This document shows, in pieces, positions 54,678-63,931 of a DNA stretch of 64,000 nucleotides. How positions within the stretch are numbered: the stretch's first letter is position 1; every line of letters starts with the position of its first letter. This DNA comes from Streptomyces sp. MNU76. Lineage in GTDB: Bacteria > Actinomycetota > Actinomycetes > Streptomycetales > Streptomycetaceae. The notes beneath the pieces were generated by a model. The model worked only from the letters and a program-made list of their open reading frames with translations, ran no database searches and was not told where the DNA came from. The position numbers were made by a program, and so were the translations under genes. The stretch spans positions 186,001 through 250,000 of the forward strand of contig NZ_JAJKLK010000024.1 of assembly GCF_020982545.1 (NCBI RefSeq). The letters run 5' to 3'.

Positions 54678-55220
54678 ATGAGCTTGCGCACGCGATTCAA
54701 GCTGGCCGCCTGCACCGTCGGCGTCGTGGCCACGGCCACCCTCGCGCTCGGGACCACGCCGGCCGCCGCGAGCGGGACGTACAGCGGGCTCGCCTACGTC
54801 TACGGTGCCGACAGCTACACCGACGACTGGGGCAACGAGGGCATCCTGTCGACCGGCACCAACACCAACTCCAACGCCACCTGCCTGTGGCAGAAGATCC
54901 TCTGGGCGGACGGCTTCCTCAACTCCGCCGCGCACATCGACGGCAAGTTCGGCTCCAGGACCAAGGCCGCGACCGAGGACCTCCAGAGGTACTTCGCCCT
55001 CGGTGTCGACGGATCGGTCGGCCAGGAGACCTTCGGCCACATGGACAAGTGGCTCTACTTCGTGTCCGGCAGCACCGCCGACGGCTACACCGCGAACCTG
55101 CGCTACGACGGGATCGTGCGCGACTTCAACCTCAGCCGCAACGCGGACGGCAACTACAGCTTCCCCGACGGCGACGGCAACACGCGGCTCGCCGGCTACA
55201 ACTACCTGTCCTGCACCTGA
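54678..55220 (+). CDS. Small secreted peptidoglycan-binding protein
   Basis: A 180-residue exported protein. The signal peptide runs to about residue 32 (LAACTVGVVATATLALGTTPAAA). The mature part holds one peptidoglycan-binding-like domain (ILWADGFLNSAAHIDGKFGS, TKAATEDLQRYFALGVDGSV) and a C-terminal tail with a lone cysteine near the end (YNYLSCT). It is probably cell-wall associated. ATG 54678 follows AGAGAGGA. The 268-base upstream gap carries no other gene. Confidence 0.82.
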   Translation: MSLRTRFKLAACTVGVVATATLALGTTPAAASGTYSGLAYVYGADSYTDDWGNEGILSTGTNTNSNATCLWQKILWADGFLNSAAHIDGKFGSRTKAATEDLQRYFALGVDGSVGQETFGHMDKWLYFVSGSTADGYTANLRYDGIVRDFNLSRNADGNYSFPDGDGNTRLAGYNYLSCT

Positions 55221-55276
55221 TCCTCCTGCGCGTCCGGCGGCGCCCGACCGCGGCCAGGGGGGTGTCGCGGTCGGGC

Positions 55277-56311
55277 TCAACCGCCTCCGTCGAGGTCGTC
55301 ACGGCGGCGCAGCACGCTGAGTTCGTCGCCGTCGAGCCGCACCTCGTAGAGCTTGCCGCGGGCGTTCTCGAAGGGGCGGTGGACGATCATCATCAACCGG
55401 CCGTCGAAGGTGTGGAACAGCATGCCATGGCCGCTGTCCTCCCGGACCAGCGGCCGCCGTTGGTCCCACGGCCCGGTGAAGTCGCCCGACCTGGAGACCG
55501 CGTAGGTCTGTACGTAGCCGCCGCTGATCGTGCCGTCGTCACCGGCCACGTTCTTCTCGTACGTCGACCACAGCATCAGCAGGGAGCCGTCGGGCGTCCG
55601 GTACAGCTGAGGGCCGTCGGTGATGTACGGCGCGAGCTGGTGCGGCACTCCGCCGGGGATCTGGTCGGTGAGCCAGGACGCGTCGGAGGCCTTGAACAGG
55701 AAGACCGGGTCCCCGAGAGTGCGGGCCAGATCCGGGGCCAGCCGGATCGCCTCCATCGTGCCGTCGACGGTCTGCAGCCACTCGTGCGCGTACACCATCC
55801 AGGGCTGCCCGGCCGCGTCGACGTACAGCGTGCCGTCGAGGGTCATGAGGTGCTCGGGCGGGGTGGGACGCGTGGGGTCCACGACGGTGAACGGGCCCAG
55901 CAGCGAGTCGGACACCGCGGTGACCGTGCCGCGCATATGGTTCGGGAGCTGGAAGGGCGTGCCGTACCGGCCGGCCGGTGGCACCTTGAGCGGCTTCCCC
56001 TCGTCGTGCAGCGTGGTGAACAGGTAGTACCTGCCGTCCCACGCGTGCACCTCCGGCGCCCACGCGCCGTCCGTCGCCCAGATTCCCTCCTGCTCCTCCG
56101 TCCGGAACACCACGACCGGCCGCGTCCAGTCCCGCAGATCGGTGCTGCGGTAGACCATCGTGCCGGTCCCGTCCACACCCGAGACGGCAGGATCGTTGGA
56201 CGTGTAGAGGTGATACGTACGGGTCTCGGCGTCGGCGACGACGAACGGATCGTGCAACGGCATGTCGGGAAGCCGCAGGTCCGCGAGGCGAATGGGTTCG
56301 GTTTCGGTCAC
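55277..56311 (-). CDS. GH43-like glycoside hydrolase, intracellular
   Basis: A 344-residue five-bladed propeller of the GH43 family. The first acid is in PLHDPFVV (Asp21), followed by GAWAPEVHAWDGRYYLF, MTLDGTLYVDAAGQPWMVYA and a late SGHGMLFHTFDGR. GH43 enzymes act on arabinose- or xylose-containing glycans. No signal peptide is seen, so it would act on imported oligosaccharides. The GTG start at 56311 has no strong ribosome site. The specificity cannot be read from sequence. Confidence 0.82.
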   Translation of the reverse strand: MTETEPIRLADLRLPDMPLHDPFVVADAETRTYHLYTSNDPAVSGVDGTGTMVYRSTDLRDWTRPVVVFRTEEQEGIWATDGAWAPEVHAWDGRYYLFTTLHDEGKPLKVPPAGRYGTPFQLPNHMRGTVTAVSDSLLGPFTVVDPTRPTPPEHLMTLDGTLYVDAAGQPWMVYAHEWLQTVDGTMEAIRLAPDLARTLGDPVFLFKASDASWLTDQIPGGVPHQLAPYITDGPQLYRTPDGSLLMLWSTYEKNVAGDDGTISGGYVQTYAVSRSGDFTGPWDQRRPLVREDSGHGMLFHTFDGRLMMIVHRPFENARGKLYEVRLDGDELSVLRRRDDLDGGG

Positions 56312-56424
56312 GGTCGAAGGATAGTGACCGGAGATCGGCCGGCGAAGGGCGTTGACTTCGCGTGCGCTTCAAGTTGAAGACTCCCCTTCGGGCCCGAGAG
56401 CCGGGCGGAACGGGAGACGGCAGC

Positions 56425-57408
56425 ATGAAGTACCGCACGATAGGCAGTGATCCGGCGACCCGCCGCGAGGTGAGCGTGCTCGCGCTCGGCGCGATGCTGT
56501 TCGGCTCGCGGACGGACGAGAAGACCTCCTTCGCCCTGCTCGACCGCTATGTCGAGGCGGGCGGGAACTTCATCGACACGTCCGACAACTACGCGTTCTG
56601 GATCGACGGCGGACAGGGCGGCCAGAGCGAGGAACTGCTCGGCCGGTGGCGGCGCAGCCGGGGCGTCGGCGAGGAGATCGTCATCGCCACCAAGCTCGGC
56701 GCCCGCCCCCTCGCACCCGGCACCGGCTACGTCGACAACGCCGAGGGCCTGTCGGCGAAGGTGATCCGGGAATCGGCCGAACGCAGCCGGGAACGCCTCG
56801 GCGTGGAGCGGCTGGACCTGCTCTACGCCCACATCGAGGACCGTACGGTGACGGCGCGGGAGACCGTCGAGGGGTTCGCGGAACTCGTCGCCGAGGGCGC
56901 GGTCGGACTGCTCGGCGCGAGCAACCACGCCGTCTGGCGGGTGGAGCGGGCCCGCGCCCTCGCCGCTGCGGCCGGGCTGCCCGGCTACGAGGTGCTCCAG
57001 TACCACCACAGCCATCTGCGCCCGCGCACCGACGTCCCCAGCGATCTCTGGGCCGACGGCACCCTCGGCGCGGCCACCGCCGAACTGCTGAGCTATCTGG
57101 AGGCCGAGCCCGGCCTCACCCTGGTCGCCTACTCGCCCCTGCTCAAGGGCGGTTACGTACGGCCGGACACCCTTGCGTCGGACTACGACCACCCCGGCAC
57201 CCCCGCCCGGCTGAAGGTGCTGGGCCAGGTGGCACGGGAGACCGGCGCGACGGTCAACCAGGTCGTGCTGGCCTGGCAGTTGAGCGGCCGGTTCCCGATC
57301 GTCCCGCTGGCGGGGGTGTCGTCGCTCGACCAACTGGAGGAGAACCTGGGCGCGGTGGAGCTGGAGCTGACGGAGGAGCAGCGGGCCCGGCTGGACGCCG
57401 CACACTAG
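56425..57408 (+). CDS. Aldo/keto reductase
   Basis: A 327-residue (beta/alpha)8 oxidoreductase with the family tetrad: Asp and Tyr in NFIDTSDNY, Lys in IATKLG and His in YAHIED. NADPH should be bound by the C-terminal PLAGVSSLDQLEENLGA. Substrate unknown. ATG 56425 has GGGAGACGG upstream. The end overlaps by four bases the end of the convergent MarR-type regulator. Confidence 0.9.
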   Translation: MKYRTIGSDPATRREVSVLALGAMLFGSRTDEKTSFALLDRYVEAGGNFIDTSDNYAFWIDGGQGGQSEELLGRWRRSRGVGEEIVIATKLGARPLAPGTGYVDNAEGLSAKVIRESAERSRERLGVERLDLLYAHIEDRTVTARETVEGFAELVAEGAVGLLGASNHAVWRVERARALAAAAGLPGYEVLQYHHSHLRPRTDVPSDLWADGTLGAATAELLSYLEAEPGLTLVAYSPLLKGGYVRPDTLASDYDHPGTPARLKVLGQVARETGATVNQVVLAWQLSGRFPIVPLAGVSSLDQLEENLGAVELELTEEQRARLDAAH

Positions 57409-57899
57409 CCGTGTCCGGGTCGGCCCTGGCTGACGTTGGCCGTGAGCAGCCGCAGCAACTGCTTGGCCATGGTGTGCTGTTCGGGGGACAGCCCCATGGC
57501 CTCGCCGATGTCCACGGGGACGGTCCGGGCCCGCTGCTCCAGCCGGGCGCCGGCGTCGGTGAGGCGGATGGAGACGGAGCGCTCGTCGTCCGTACGGCGC
57601 TCGCGGCGCAGCAGGCCGCCGGCCTCCAGGCGCTTCAGGAGCGGGGAGAGGGTGCTGGACTCCAGCTGGAGCGCCGTACCCAGGTCCCGCACGGAGATCG
57701 AGTCCTGCTCCCAGAGCACCAGCATGACCAGGTACTGCGGATAGGTAAGCCCCAGCTCGTCCAGCAGGGGCCGGTAGCGGGCGGTCACCGCCCGCGAGGC
57801 GGCGTACAGGGCGAAACAGAGCTGGTCGTCCAGGAGCAGTGTGTGCCCCCGTGCCGATTCCGCCCCGGCAGCGGTCGCGATGTCGCCGGCTGTGCTCAC
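57405..57899 (-). CDS. MarR-family regulator, OhrR type
   Basis: A 164-residue winged-helix protein. The N-terminal LDDQLCFALYAASRAV carries the cysteine that in OhrR senses organic peroxides, followed by LTYPQYLVMLVLWE. The wing-helix segment is LESSTLSPLLKRLEAGGLL. It likely represses the divergent esterase and itself. GTG 57899 has GAGGAGCG at good spacing. Confidence 0.9.
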   Translation of the reverse strand: MSTAGDIATAAGAESARGHTLLLDDQLCFALYAASRAVTARYRPLLDELGLTYPQYLVMLVLWEQDSISVRDLGTALQLESSTLSPLLKRLEAGGLLRRERRTDDERSVSIRLTDAGARLEQRARTVPVDIGEAMGLSPEQHTMAKQLLRLLTANVSQGRPGHG

Positions 57900-58004
57900 G
57901 GTGTCGCTCCTCGGTCCCGTGCTCTCGCATGACGATCTCCCACCCTACCCGCGGGTCATCCCACTCTATCGGGCACTAATGGATCGGGCGACAGTGAATC
58001 GTGT

Positions 58005-58040
58005 ACATATTAGTTGTGCGCGACTTAATTGAGCGCTACT
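58005..58040. promoter_or_regulatory. AT-rich imperfect palindrome, possible OhrR operator
   Basis: In the 225-base divergent gap, ATTAGTTGTGCGCGACTTAA plus T (58009-58029) is an imperfect dyad, one of the few AT-rich spots around. It lies about 96 bases before the esterase start. Assignment to the adjacent MarR-type protein is inference. Confidence 0.4.
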
Positions 58041-58124
58041 GTCTTGGCTGTGCCGCCCGTCCGGCGAAGGGCATCGCCTCAACCTGCCCGTCGCACCCGT
58101 CGCACCTCTCGCGAGGAGATCGTC

Positions 58125-59093
58125 ATGACCGAGACCACCGCCCCCCGTCCCGTCCTCGAACCCGCCGCCGCGGCCTTCGTCGAGGCGACCGCGAATCCGC
58201 CGTACCTCTTCGACCTCGGGCCGGTCGAGGGCCGCAAGGTCGTCGACGAGGTGCAGTCGGGCGACATCGCGAAGCCGGCCGTGGACGAGGAGTGGGTGAC
58301 CGTGTCGGGCGGGCCCACCGGCGAGGTCAGGGCCCGTGTCGTCCGCCCGGCGGGCGTCGGGGGCGTGCTGCCGGTGATCCTCTACATCCACGGCGCGGGC
58401 TGGGTGTTCGGCAACGCCCACACCCACGACCGGCTGGTGCGCGAGCTGGCCGTGGGCGCGCGGGCCGCGGTCGTCTTCCCCGAGTACGATCTCTCGCCCG
58501 AGGCCCGCTATCCGGTGGCCGTCGAGCAGAACTACGCGGTGGCCCGCTGGATCGTCGCCGAGGGTGCCGACCGGGGCCTCGACGCCACCCGGATCGCCGT
58601 GGCCGGTGACTCCGTCGGCGGCAACATGACCGCCGCGCTGACCCTGATGGCCAAGGAGCGGGGCGATGTGCCCCTGGTCCAGCAGGTGCTCTTCTACCCG
58701 GTCACCGACGCGGCCTTCGACACCGGTTCCTACCGCCGGTTCGCCGAGGGCTACTTCCTGCGGCGCGACGCCATGCGGTGGTTCTGGGACCAGTACACGA
58801 CCGGCGAGGAGGAGCGCGCCGAGATCACCGCCTCACCGCTGCGCGCCACGGCGGAGCAGCTGCGGGGGCTGCCGCCGGCCCTCGTGATCACCGCCGAGGC
58901 CGACGTCCTGCGCGACGAGGGCGAGGCGTACGCCGACAAGCTCCGCGAGGCCGGGGTGCCGGTGACCGCCGTGCGCTACCAGGGGATCATCCACGACTTC
59001 GTCATGCTGAACGCCCTGCGCGGGACGCACGCAGCCGAGGCCGCCATCGGCCAGGCGATCGCCACCCTGCGCTCGGCGCTCGGCACGGTCTGA
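58125..59093 (+). CDS. Alpha/beta hydrolase, hormone-sensitive-lipase-type esterase
   Basis: A 322-residue esterase with the oxyanion motif HGAGWVFG (in place of HGGG), the nucleophile GDSVGGN, the acid in EADVLRDEG and the histidine in GIIHDF. It is an intracellular esterase for small esters. Divergent to an OhrR-type repressor, it is probably induced by organic peroxides or similar compounds. ATG 58125 has GCGAGGAG upstream. Confidence 0.9.
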   Translation: MTETTAPRPVLEPAAAAFVEATANPPYLFDLGPVEGRKVVDEVQSGDIAKPAVDEEWVTVSGGPTGEVRARVVRPAGVGGVLPVILYIHGAGWVFGNAHTHDRLVRELAVGARAAVVFPEYDLSPEARYPVAVEQNYAVARWIVAEGADRGLDATRIAVAGDSVGGNMTAALTLMAKERGDVPLVQQVLFYPVTDAAFDTGSYRRFAEGYFLRRDAMRWFWDQYTTGEEERAEITASPLRATAEQLRGLPPALVITAEADVLRDEGEAYADKLREAGVPVTAVRYQGIIHDFVMLNALRGTHAAEAAIGQAIATLRSALGTV

Positions 59094-59117
59094 CCGTCGT
59101 ACGCCCCCGCGACAGCA

Positions 59118-59155
59118 CGCCGCCCCGGCCGGGAGTGATCCCGGCCGGGGCGGCG
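59118..59155. terminator. Bidirectional hairpin between the esterase and icd
   Basis: A perfect 17-bp GC stem (59118-59134 with 59139-59155; core GCCGCCCCGGCCGGGA) and loop GTGA. It separates two convergent genes, 24 bases past the esterase stop and 42 bases from the icd stop. Confidence 0.85.
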
Positions 59156-59197
59156 GTGTGCGGACCGGATGGTCCGCACGGGGGGTTGCGGCGAGGC

Positions 59198-61417
59198 TCA
59201 GGCGAAGTTCGCCAGCACCTCGTTCCAGGTGGCGGACGGGCGCATGACCGCCGCGGCCTTGGCCGGGTCGGGCTGGTAGTAGCCGCCGATGTCGGCCGGC
59301 TTGCCCTGGACGGCGATCAGCTCGTCGACGATGCGCTGCTCGTTCGCCGTGAGGGTCTCGGCGAGCGGGGCGAACGCCTTGGCCAGGTCGGCGTCGTCGG
59401 TCTGGGCGGCCAGCTCCTGGGCCCAGTACAGGGACAGGTAGAAGTGGCTGCCGCGGTTGTCGATGCCGCCGACGCGACGCGAGGGAGACTTGTCCTCGTT
59501 GAGGAAGGTCGCCGTGGCGCGGTCCAGGGTGTCGGCGAGGACCTTGGCCTTGGTGTTGCCGGTGGCCGTCGCGTACTGCTCCAGGGACGGGACCAGGGCG
59601 AAGAACTCGCCGAGGGAGTCCCAGCGCAGGTAGTTCTCCTTGACCAGCTGCTGGACGTGCTTCGGGGCGGAGCCGCCGGCGCCCGTCTCGAAGAGGCCGC
59701 CGCCCGCCATCAGCGGGACCACCGACAGCATCTTGGCGCTGGTGCCCAGTTCCAGGATCGGGAACAGGTCGGTGAGGTAGTCACGCAGCACGTTGCCGGT
59801 CACCGAGATGGTGTTCTCGCCGCGGCGGATGCGCTCCACCGACAGCTTGGTGGCCTCGACCGGGGCGAGGATGCGGATGTCCAGGCCCTCGGTGTCGTGC
59901 TCCGGCAGGTAGGCGTTGACCTTGGCGATCAGGTTGGCGTCGTGCGCGCGGGTCTCGTCCAGCCAGAACACGGCCGGGTCGCCGGTGGCGCGGGCGCGGG
60001 TGACGGCCAGCTTGACCCAGTCGCGGATCGGGTCGTCCTTGGTCTGGCAGGCGCGGAAGATGTCACCGGCGGAGACCGTCTGCTCGATGACGACGTTGCC
60101 GGCCTGGTCGACGAGGCGGACCGTGCCGGTGGTCGGGATCTCGAAGGTCTTGTCGTGGGAGCCGTACTCCTCGGCCTTCTGCGCCATGAGGCCGACGTTC
60201 GGGACGGAGCCCATGGTCGACGGGTCGTAGGCGCCGTTGGCGCGGCAGTCGTCGATCGCGACCTGGTAGACACCCGCGTACGAGGAGTCCGGGAGCACCG
60301 CGAGGGTGTCGGCCTCCTGGCCGTCCGGGCCCCACATGTGACCGGAGGTGCGGATCATGGCGGGCATCGAGGCGTCGACGATGACGTCGGACGGCACGTG
60401 CAGGTTGGTGATGCCCTTGTCGGAGTCGACCATCGCCAGGGCCGGGCCCTCGGCGAGCTCGGCGTCGAAGGAGGCCTTGATCTCGGCGCCCTCCGGCAGG
60501 GCCTGAAGGCCCTTGTAGATGCCGCCCAGACCGTCGTTCGGGGACAGACCGGCCGCGGCCAGCGTCTCGCCGTACTGCGCGAAGGTCTTCGGGAAGAAGG
60601 CGCGCACGACGTGACCGAAGACGATCGGGTCGGAGACCTTCATCATCGTGGCCTTGAGGTGCACGGAGAACAGGACGTCCTCGGCCTTGGCGCGGGCGAC
60701 CTGCGCGGTCAGGAACTCGCGCAGCGCGGCGACGCGCATCACGGAGGCGTCGACGACCTCGCCCGCGAGGACGGGTACGGACTCGCGCAGCACGGTGGTG
60801 GAGCCGTCGTCGCCGACCAGCTCGATCTTCAGCGAGCCGGCCTCGGAGATCACCGCGGACTTCTCGGTGGAGCGGAAGTCGTTCTCGCCCATGGTCGCGA
60901 CGTTCGTCTTCGAGTCCGACGACCAGGCGCCCATGCGGTGCGGGTGGGTCTTGGCGTAGTTCTTGACCGAGGCGGGGGCGCGGCGGTCCGAGTTGCCCTC
61001 ACGCAGGACCGGGTTCACGGCGGAACCCTTGATCTTGTCGTAGCGGGCGCGGATCTCGCGCTCCTCGTCGGACTTCGGGTCGTCCGGGTAGTCCGGCAGC
61101 GCGTAGCCCTGGCCCTGCAGCTCGGTGATCGCGGCCTTCAGCTGGGGGATGGACGCCGAGATGTTCGGCAGCTTGATGATGTTCGCCGCGGGCGTCTTGG
61201 CCAGCGCGCCCAGCTCGGAGAGGGCGTCGGGGATGCGCTGGCCCTCCTCCAGGTACTCCGGGAAGACGGCGATGATGCGCCCGGCCAGCGAGATGTCACG
61301 GGTCTCGACGGAGACACCGGCCTGCGAGGCGTACGCCTTGATCACGGGCAGGAACGAGTGGGTCGCCAGGGCGGGCGCCTCGTCCGTGTGCGTATAGATG
61401 ATGGTCGAGTCAGTCAC
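59198..61417 (-). CDS. icd: Monomeric NADP-dependent isocitrate dehydrogenase
   Basis: A 739-residue protein of the monomeric IDH family, which has a typical length near 740. Features include KLPNISASIPQLKAA, NSDRRAPASVKNYAK, HLKATMMKVSDPIVFGH, SDKGITNLHVPSDVIVDASM and IDNRGSHFYLSLYWAQEL. It oxidises isocitrate to 2-oxoglutarate with NADP in the TCA cycle. GTG 61417 follows GGAGCGGAG. A housekeeping gene, it marks this part as core chromosome. Confidence 0.96.
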   Translation of the reverse strand: MTDSTIIYTHTDEAPALATHSFLPVIKAYASQAGVSVETRDISLAGRIIAVFPEYLEEGQRIPDALSELGALAKTPAANIIKLPNISASIPQLKAAITELQGQGYALPDYPDDPKSDEEREIRARYDKIKGSAVNPVLREGNSDRRAPASVKNYAKTHPHRMGAWSSDSKTNVATMGENDFRSTEKSAVISEAGSLKIELVGDDGSTTVLRESVPVLAGEVVDASVMRVAALREFLTAQVARAKAEDVLFSVHLKATMMKVSDPIVFGHVVRAFFPKTFAQYGETLAAAGLSPNDGLGGIYKGLQALPEGAEIKASFDAELAEGPALAMVDSDKGITNLHVPSDVIVDASMPAMIRTSGHMWGPDGQEADTLAVLPDSSYAGVYQVAIDDCRANGAYDPSTMGSVPNVGLMAQKAEEYGSHDKTFEIPTTGTVRLVDQAGNVVIEQTVSAGDIFRACQTKDDPIRDWVKLAVTRARATGDPAVFWLDETRAHDANLIAKVNAYLPEHDTEGLDIRILAPVEATKLSVERIRRGENTISVTGNVLRDYLTDLFPILELGTSAKMLSVVPLMAGGGLFETGAGGSAPKHVQQLVKENYLRWDSLGEFFALVPSLEQYATATGNTKAKVLADTLDRATATFLNEDKSPSRRVGGIDNRGSHFYLSLYWAQELAAQTDDADLAKAFAPLAETLTANEQRIVDELIAVQGKPADIGGYYQPDPAKAAAVMRPSATWNEVLANFA

Positions 61418-61531
61418 CGGGTGCTCCGCTCCACGTCTGCAACATTGCTCGACATCAAGATATCTCGTACGGGGGAGGTACTCGACAGGGGCGGGAGAGG
61501 GCGCGTTGTCGGGTGCGGGGTCGCCGGGGTG

Positions 61532-61590
61532 GAGAAGCAGGGGCGCAGCCCCTGCTTCTCAGGGGCGCGGGGGACTGCGCGAGAAGCCCC
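61532..61590. repeat. Hairpin plus REP-like intergenic repeat
   Basis: A perfect 13-bp stem (61532-61544 with 61548-61560) with a GCA loop is followed by AGGGGCGCGG...GAGAAGCCCC (61561-61590). I recognise the second part as a motif common in Streptomyces intergenic regions. It lies past the end of the minus-strand MscS gene and may terminate it. Confidence 0.7.
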
Positions 61591-61617
61591 ACCGGACCCG
61601 CACTCGACAACCGTCCC

Positions 61618-62700
61618 CTACGACGCGACCTCGACGGAGGACTCCCGCTGATGAGGGATCTCCACGCTCCCCCCAGCCGTCTGCAACGTGATCGCCCGCC
61701 GCGGCACCGGCACGCTGATCCCCTCCGCCCGGTACCGCCTGTGCAGGCGCTTGATGAACTCGTGCTTGATCCGGTACTGGTCGCTGAACTCCCCGACCCC
61801 CAGGATCACGGTCATCCCGATGCGCGAGTCGCCGAAGGTGTGGAACCGCACGGCCGGCTCGTGGTCGGGAACCGCGCCCTCGACCTCCTTCATCGTCTCG
61901 GCGATGACCTCGTTGGTGACCCGCTCGACGTGCTCCAGGTCGCTGTCGTAGCCGACCCCCACCTGCACCAGCAGCGTCATGTCCTGCTCGGGCTGGTTGA
62001 AGTTGGTCATGTTGGTGCCGGCGAGCTGACCGTTGGGGATGATCACCAGGTTGTTGGAGAGTGACTTGATCGTCGTCTGGCGCCAGTTGATGTCGACGAC
62101 ATAGCCCTCCTCGCCGCTGCTCAGCTTGATGTAGTCGCCCGGCTGGACCGTCTTCGAGGCGAGGATGTGGATGCCCGCGAAGAGGTTGGCGAGGGTGTCC
62201 TGGAGGGCCAGCGCCACCGCGAGACCGCCGACACCGAGGGCGGTGACCAGCGGGGCGACCGGGATGCCCAGGGTCTGGAGGATCACCAGGACACCGATCG
62301 CGAGGACCGTGACCCGGGTGATGTTCACGAAGATCGTGACCGAGCCCGCGACACCGGCCCGGGACTGGGCGAGCGTGCGCACCAGACCGGCGATCACCCG
62401 GGCCGCCGTGACCGTGGCGACGAGGATGAAGAGCACCGTCAGCGACTGGTTCACGTTGCGCTGCACGGTCTTCGTCAGCGGCAGCACCGCTCCGGCGGCC
62501 GCCGCCCCGCCGACGAACGCGCTCCAGGGCACCAGTGAGCGCAGCGTGTCGACGATGACGTCGTCACCGCTCCAGCGGGTCTTCGTCGCGTGGCCGCCGA
62601 GCCAGCGCAGCAGCAGCCGCAGCAGGAACGCGGCCAACAGGCCCGCGACCAGGGTGATTCCGGCCACGAGACAGTCGTCGAGGGTGAGGGTCCGGGTCAT
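61618..62700 (-). CDS. MscS-family mechanosensitive channel
   Basis: A 360-residue membrane protein. Four or more N-terminal helices lead to the MscS pore helix and beta domain: ALGVGGLAVALALQDTLANL, then SKTVQPGDYIKL and IIPNGQLAGTNMTN. The C-terminal cytoplasmic domain ends with IKHEFIKRLHRRYRAEGISV. It should release solutes under hypo-osmotic shock. ATG 62700. The 268-base gap upstream shows no gene. Confidence 0.92.
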   Translation of the reverse strand: MTRTLTLDDCLVAGITLVAGLLAAFLLRLLLRWLGGHATKTRWSGDDVIVDTLRSLVPWSAFVGGAAAAGAVLPLTKTVQRNVNQSLTVLFILVATVTAARVIAGLVRTLAQSRAGVAGSVTIFVNITRVTVLAIGVLVILQTLGIPVAPLVTALGVGGLAVALALQDTLANLFAGIHILASKTVQPGDYIKLSSGEEGYVVDINWRQTTIKSLSNNLVIIPNGQLAGTNMTNFNQPEQDMTLLVQVGVGYDSDLEHVERVTNEVIAETMKEVEGAVPDHEPAVRFHTFGDSRIGMTVILGVGEFSDQYRIKHEFIKRLHRRYRAEGISVPVPRRAITLQTAGGSVEIPHQRESSVEVAS

Positions 62701-62968
62701 CGCTCGCCTCCCGTGGGACGCGGGGAGCGGCCGGGGAACCGTATGTCGTGTCCCGAGGGCCGTATGTGATGTGTCGTCACCTTGCCACCTGCTCGAATCA
62801 AGAGTGCGTGTACTCGCCCGCCCGGACGCGTGTACGGCGTCGGGCGCGACCGCTCATCCTGCCGTATCCGCACGGCTGATCGGCACCGGACCTGCGCGGA
62901 TCGGCCGACGAGGGCCCCGCGCCTTCAGGGAATGTCCGGATGTGCTCGGCGGTACGACGGCCTCCTCT

Positions 62969-63931
62969 TCAGATCACCTTCAGCCGGACCAGCGCACCGA
63001 GCGTCAACGCCCCCGGCAGCAACGGCAGCCAGACCGTGACGATCCGGAACGCCAGCACCACCGCGGTCGCCACGGCCACAGGGCCACCGGCCGCCACCAG
63101 CGCGACCACGAGCGCGGCCTCCACCGAACCGAGGCCCCCCGGCGTCGGGACGAGGGCGACCGCGACGGTGGCGGCGAGATAGGCGAGCGCCATGTGCGTC
63201 ACCGGGATGTGCAGCCCCAACGCCAGCCCCACGGTGACCAGTACGCCCGCCTGGAGTGCGGGGAACGCCAGCGAGCCGCCCCACAGCGCCAGCACCCGCG
63301 CCGGTCGCGCGTGCACCGCGCGGGCCTCGCGCAGGGCCGTGCGTACGAAACCCGACACGGCCGCACGCAGCCGCCGTACCAGGAGAACCGCGGCCACGGC
63401 TCCGCACCCCACGACAACCGCCGTCACCAGCAGGGGAGTCGACGTGCCAGCGGGCAGGAGCGGGCCGAGGCGCAGGGCCCGGGGGAACGCCGTCAACAGG
63501 GCCAGCAGCAGGCCGACCCGGGCGACGGACTCCGCCAGCAGATACAGCGCGAGCGCCGCCGACGAACGGGACAGGGGGACCCCGCACACCGTCATGAACC
63601 GCAGGTTCACCGCGCTCGCGCCCAGACCCGTCGGCAGCAGATGGTTCGCCGCGCCCGCCGCGAACTGGGTGGCCAGCAACCGCCCGGCGGGCAACCGCTC
63701 GACGAGCGCGCCCTGCCGCGTCACGGCCGCCGCGACCCAGGTCAGACAGGTCACGCCGGCCGCCGCGACCAGCCATGGCCACCGCGCGGTCGCGAGACGC
63801 TCGAAGCCCTCGACGAGTACGGAACGGTGCCGCACGGCGACCACCAGGACCAGCGCGAGGGGGAGCAGGCAGAGGACCCGCCGTACCGGAACGCGTGCGG
63901 TGAGCGGCCGTGGGAGCTGTGTCGCTGTCAC
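62969..63931 (-). CDS. Lysylphosphatidylglycerol-synthase-type membrane protein (UPF0104)
   Basis: A 320-residue integral membrane protein with about eight hydrophobic segments and the family motifs ANHLLPTGLGASAVNLRFM and PTPGGLGSVEAALVVAL. It has only the flippase-like membrane domain, without the aminoacyltransferase part of MprF. It may move lipids or glycolipids; the substrate is unknown. GTG 63931 is the start. Confidence 0.85.
   Translation of the reverse strand: MTATQLPRPLTARVPVRRVLCLLPLALVLVVAVRHRSVLVEGFERLATARWPWLVAAAGVTCLTWVAAAVTRQGALVERLPAGRLLATQFAAGAANHLLPTGLGASAVNLRFMTVCGVPLSRSSAALALYLLAESVARVGLLLALLTAFPRALRLGPLLPAGTSTPLLVTAVVVGCGAVAAVLLVRRLRAAVSGFVRTALREARAVHARPARVLALWGGSLAFPALQAGVLVTVGLALGLHIPVTHMALAYLAATVAVALVPTPGGLGSVEAALVVALVAAGGPVAVATAVVLAFRIVTVWLPLLPGALTLGALVRLKVI

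Noticed and set aside
58778..61651. A 957-codon plus-strand frame antisense to icd
   Set aside because: It mirrors a conserved housekeeping gene, has repetitive Val/Gly/Asp composition and matches no family.
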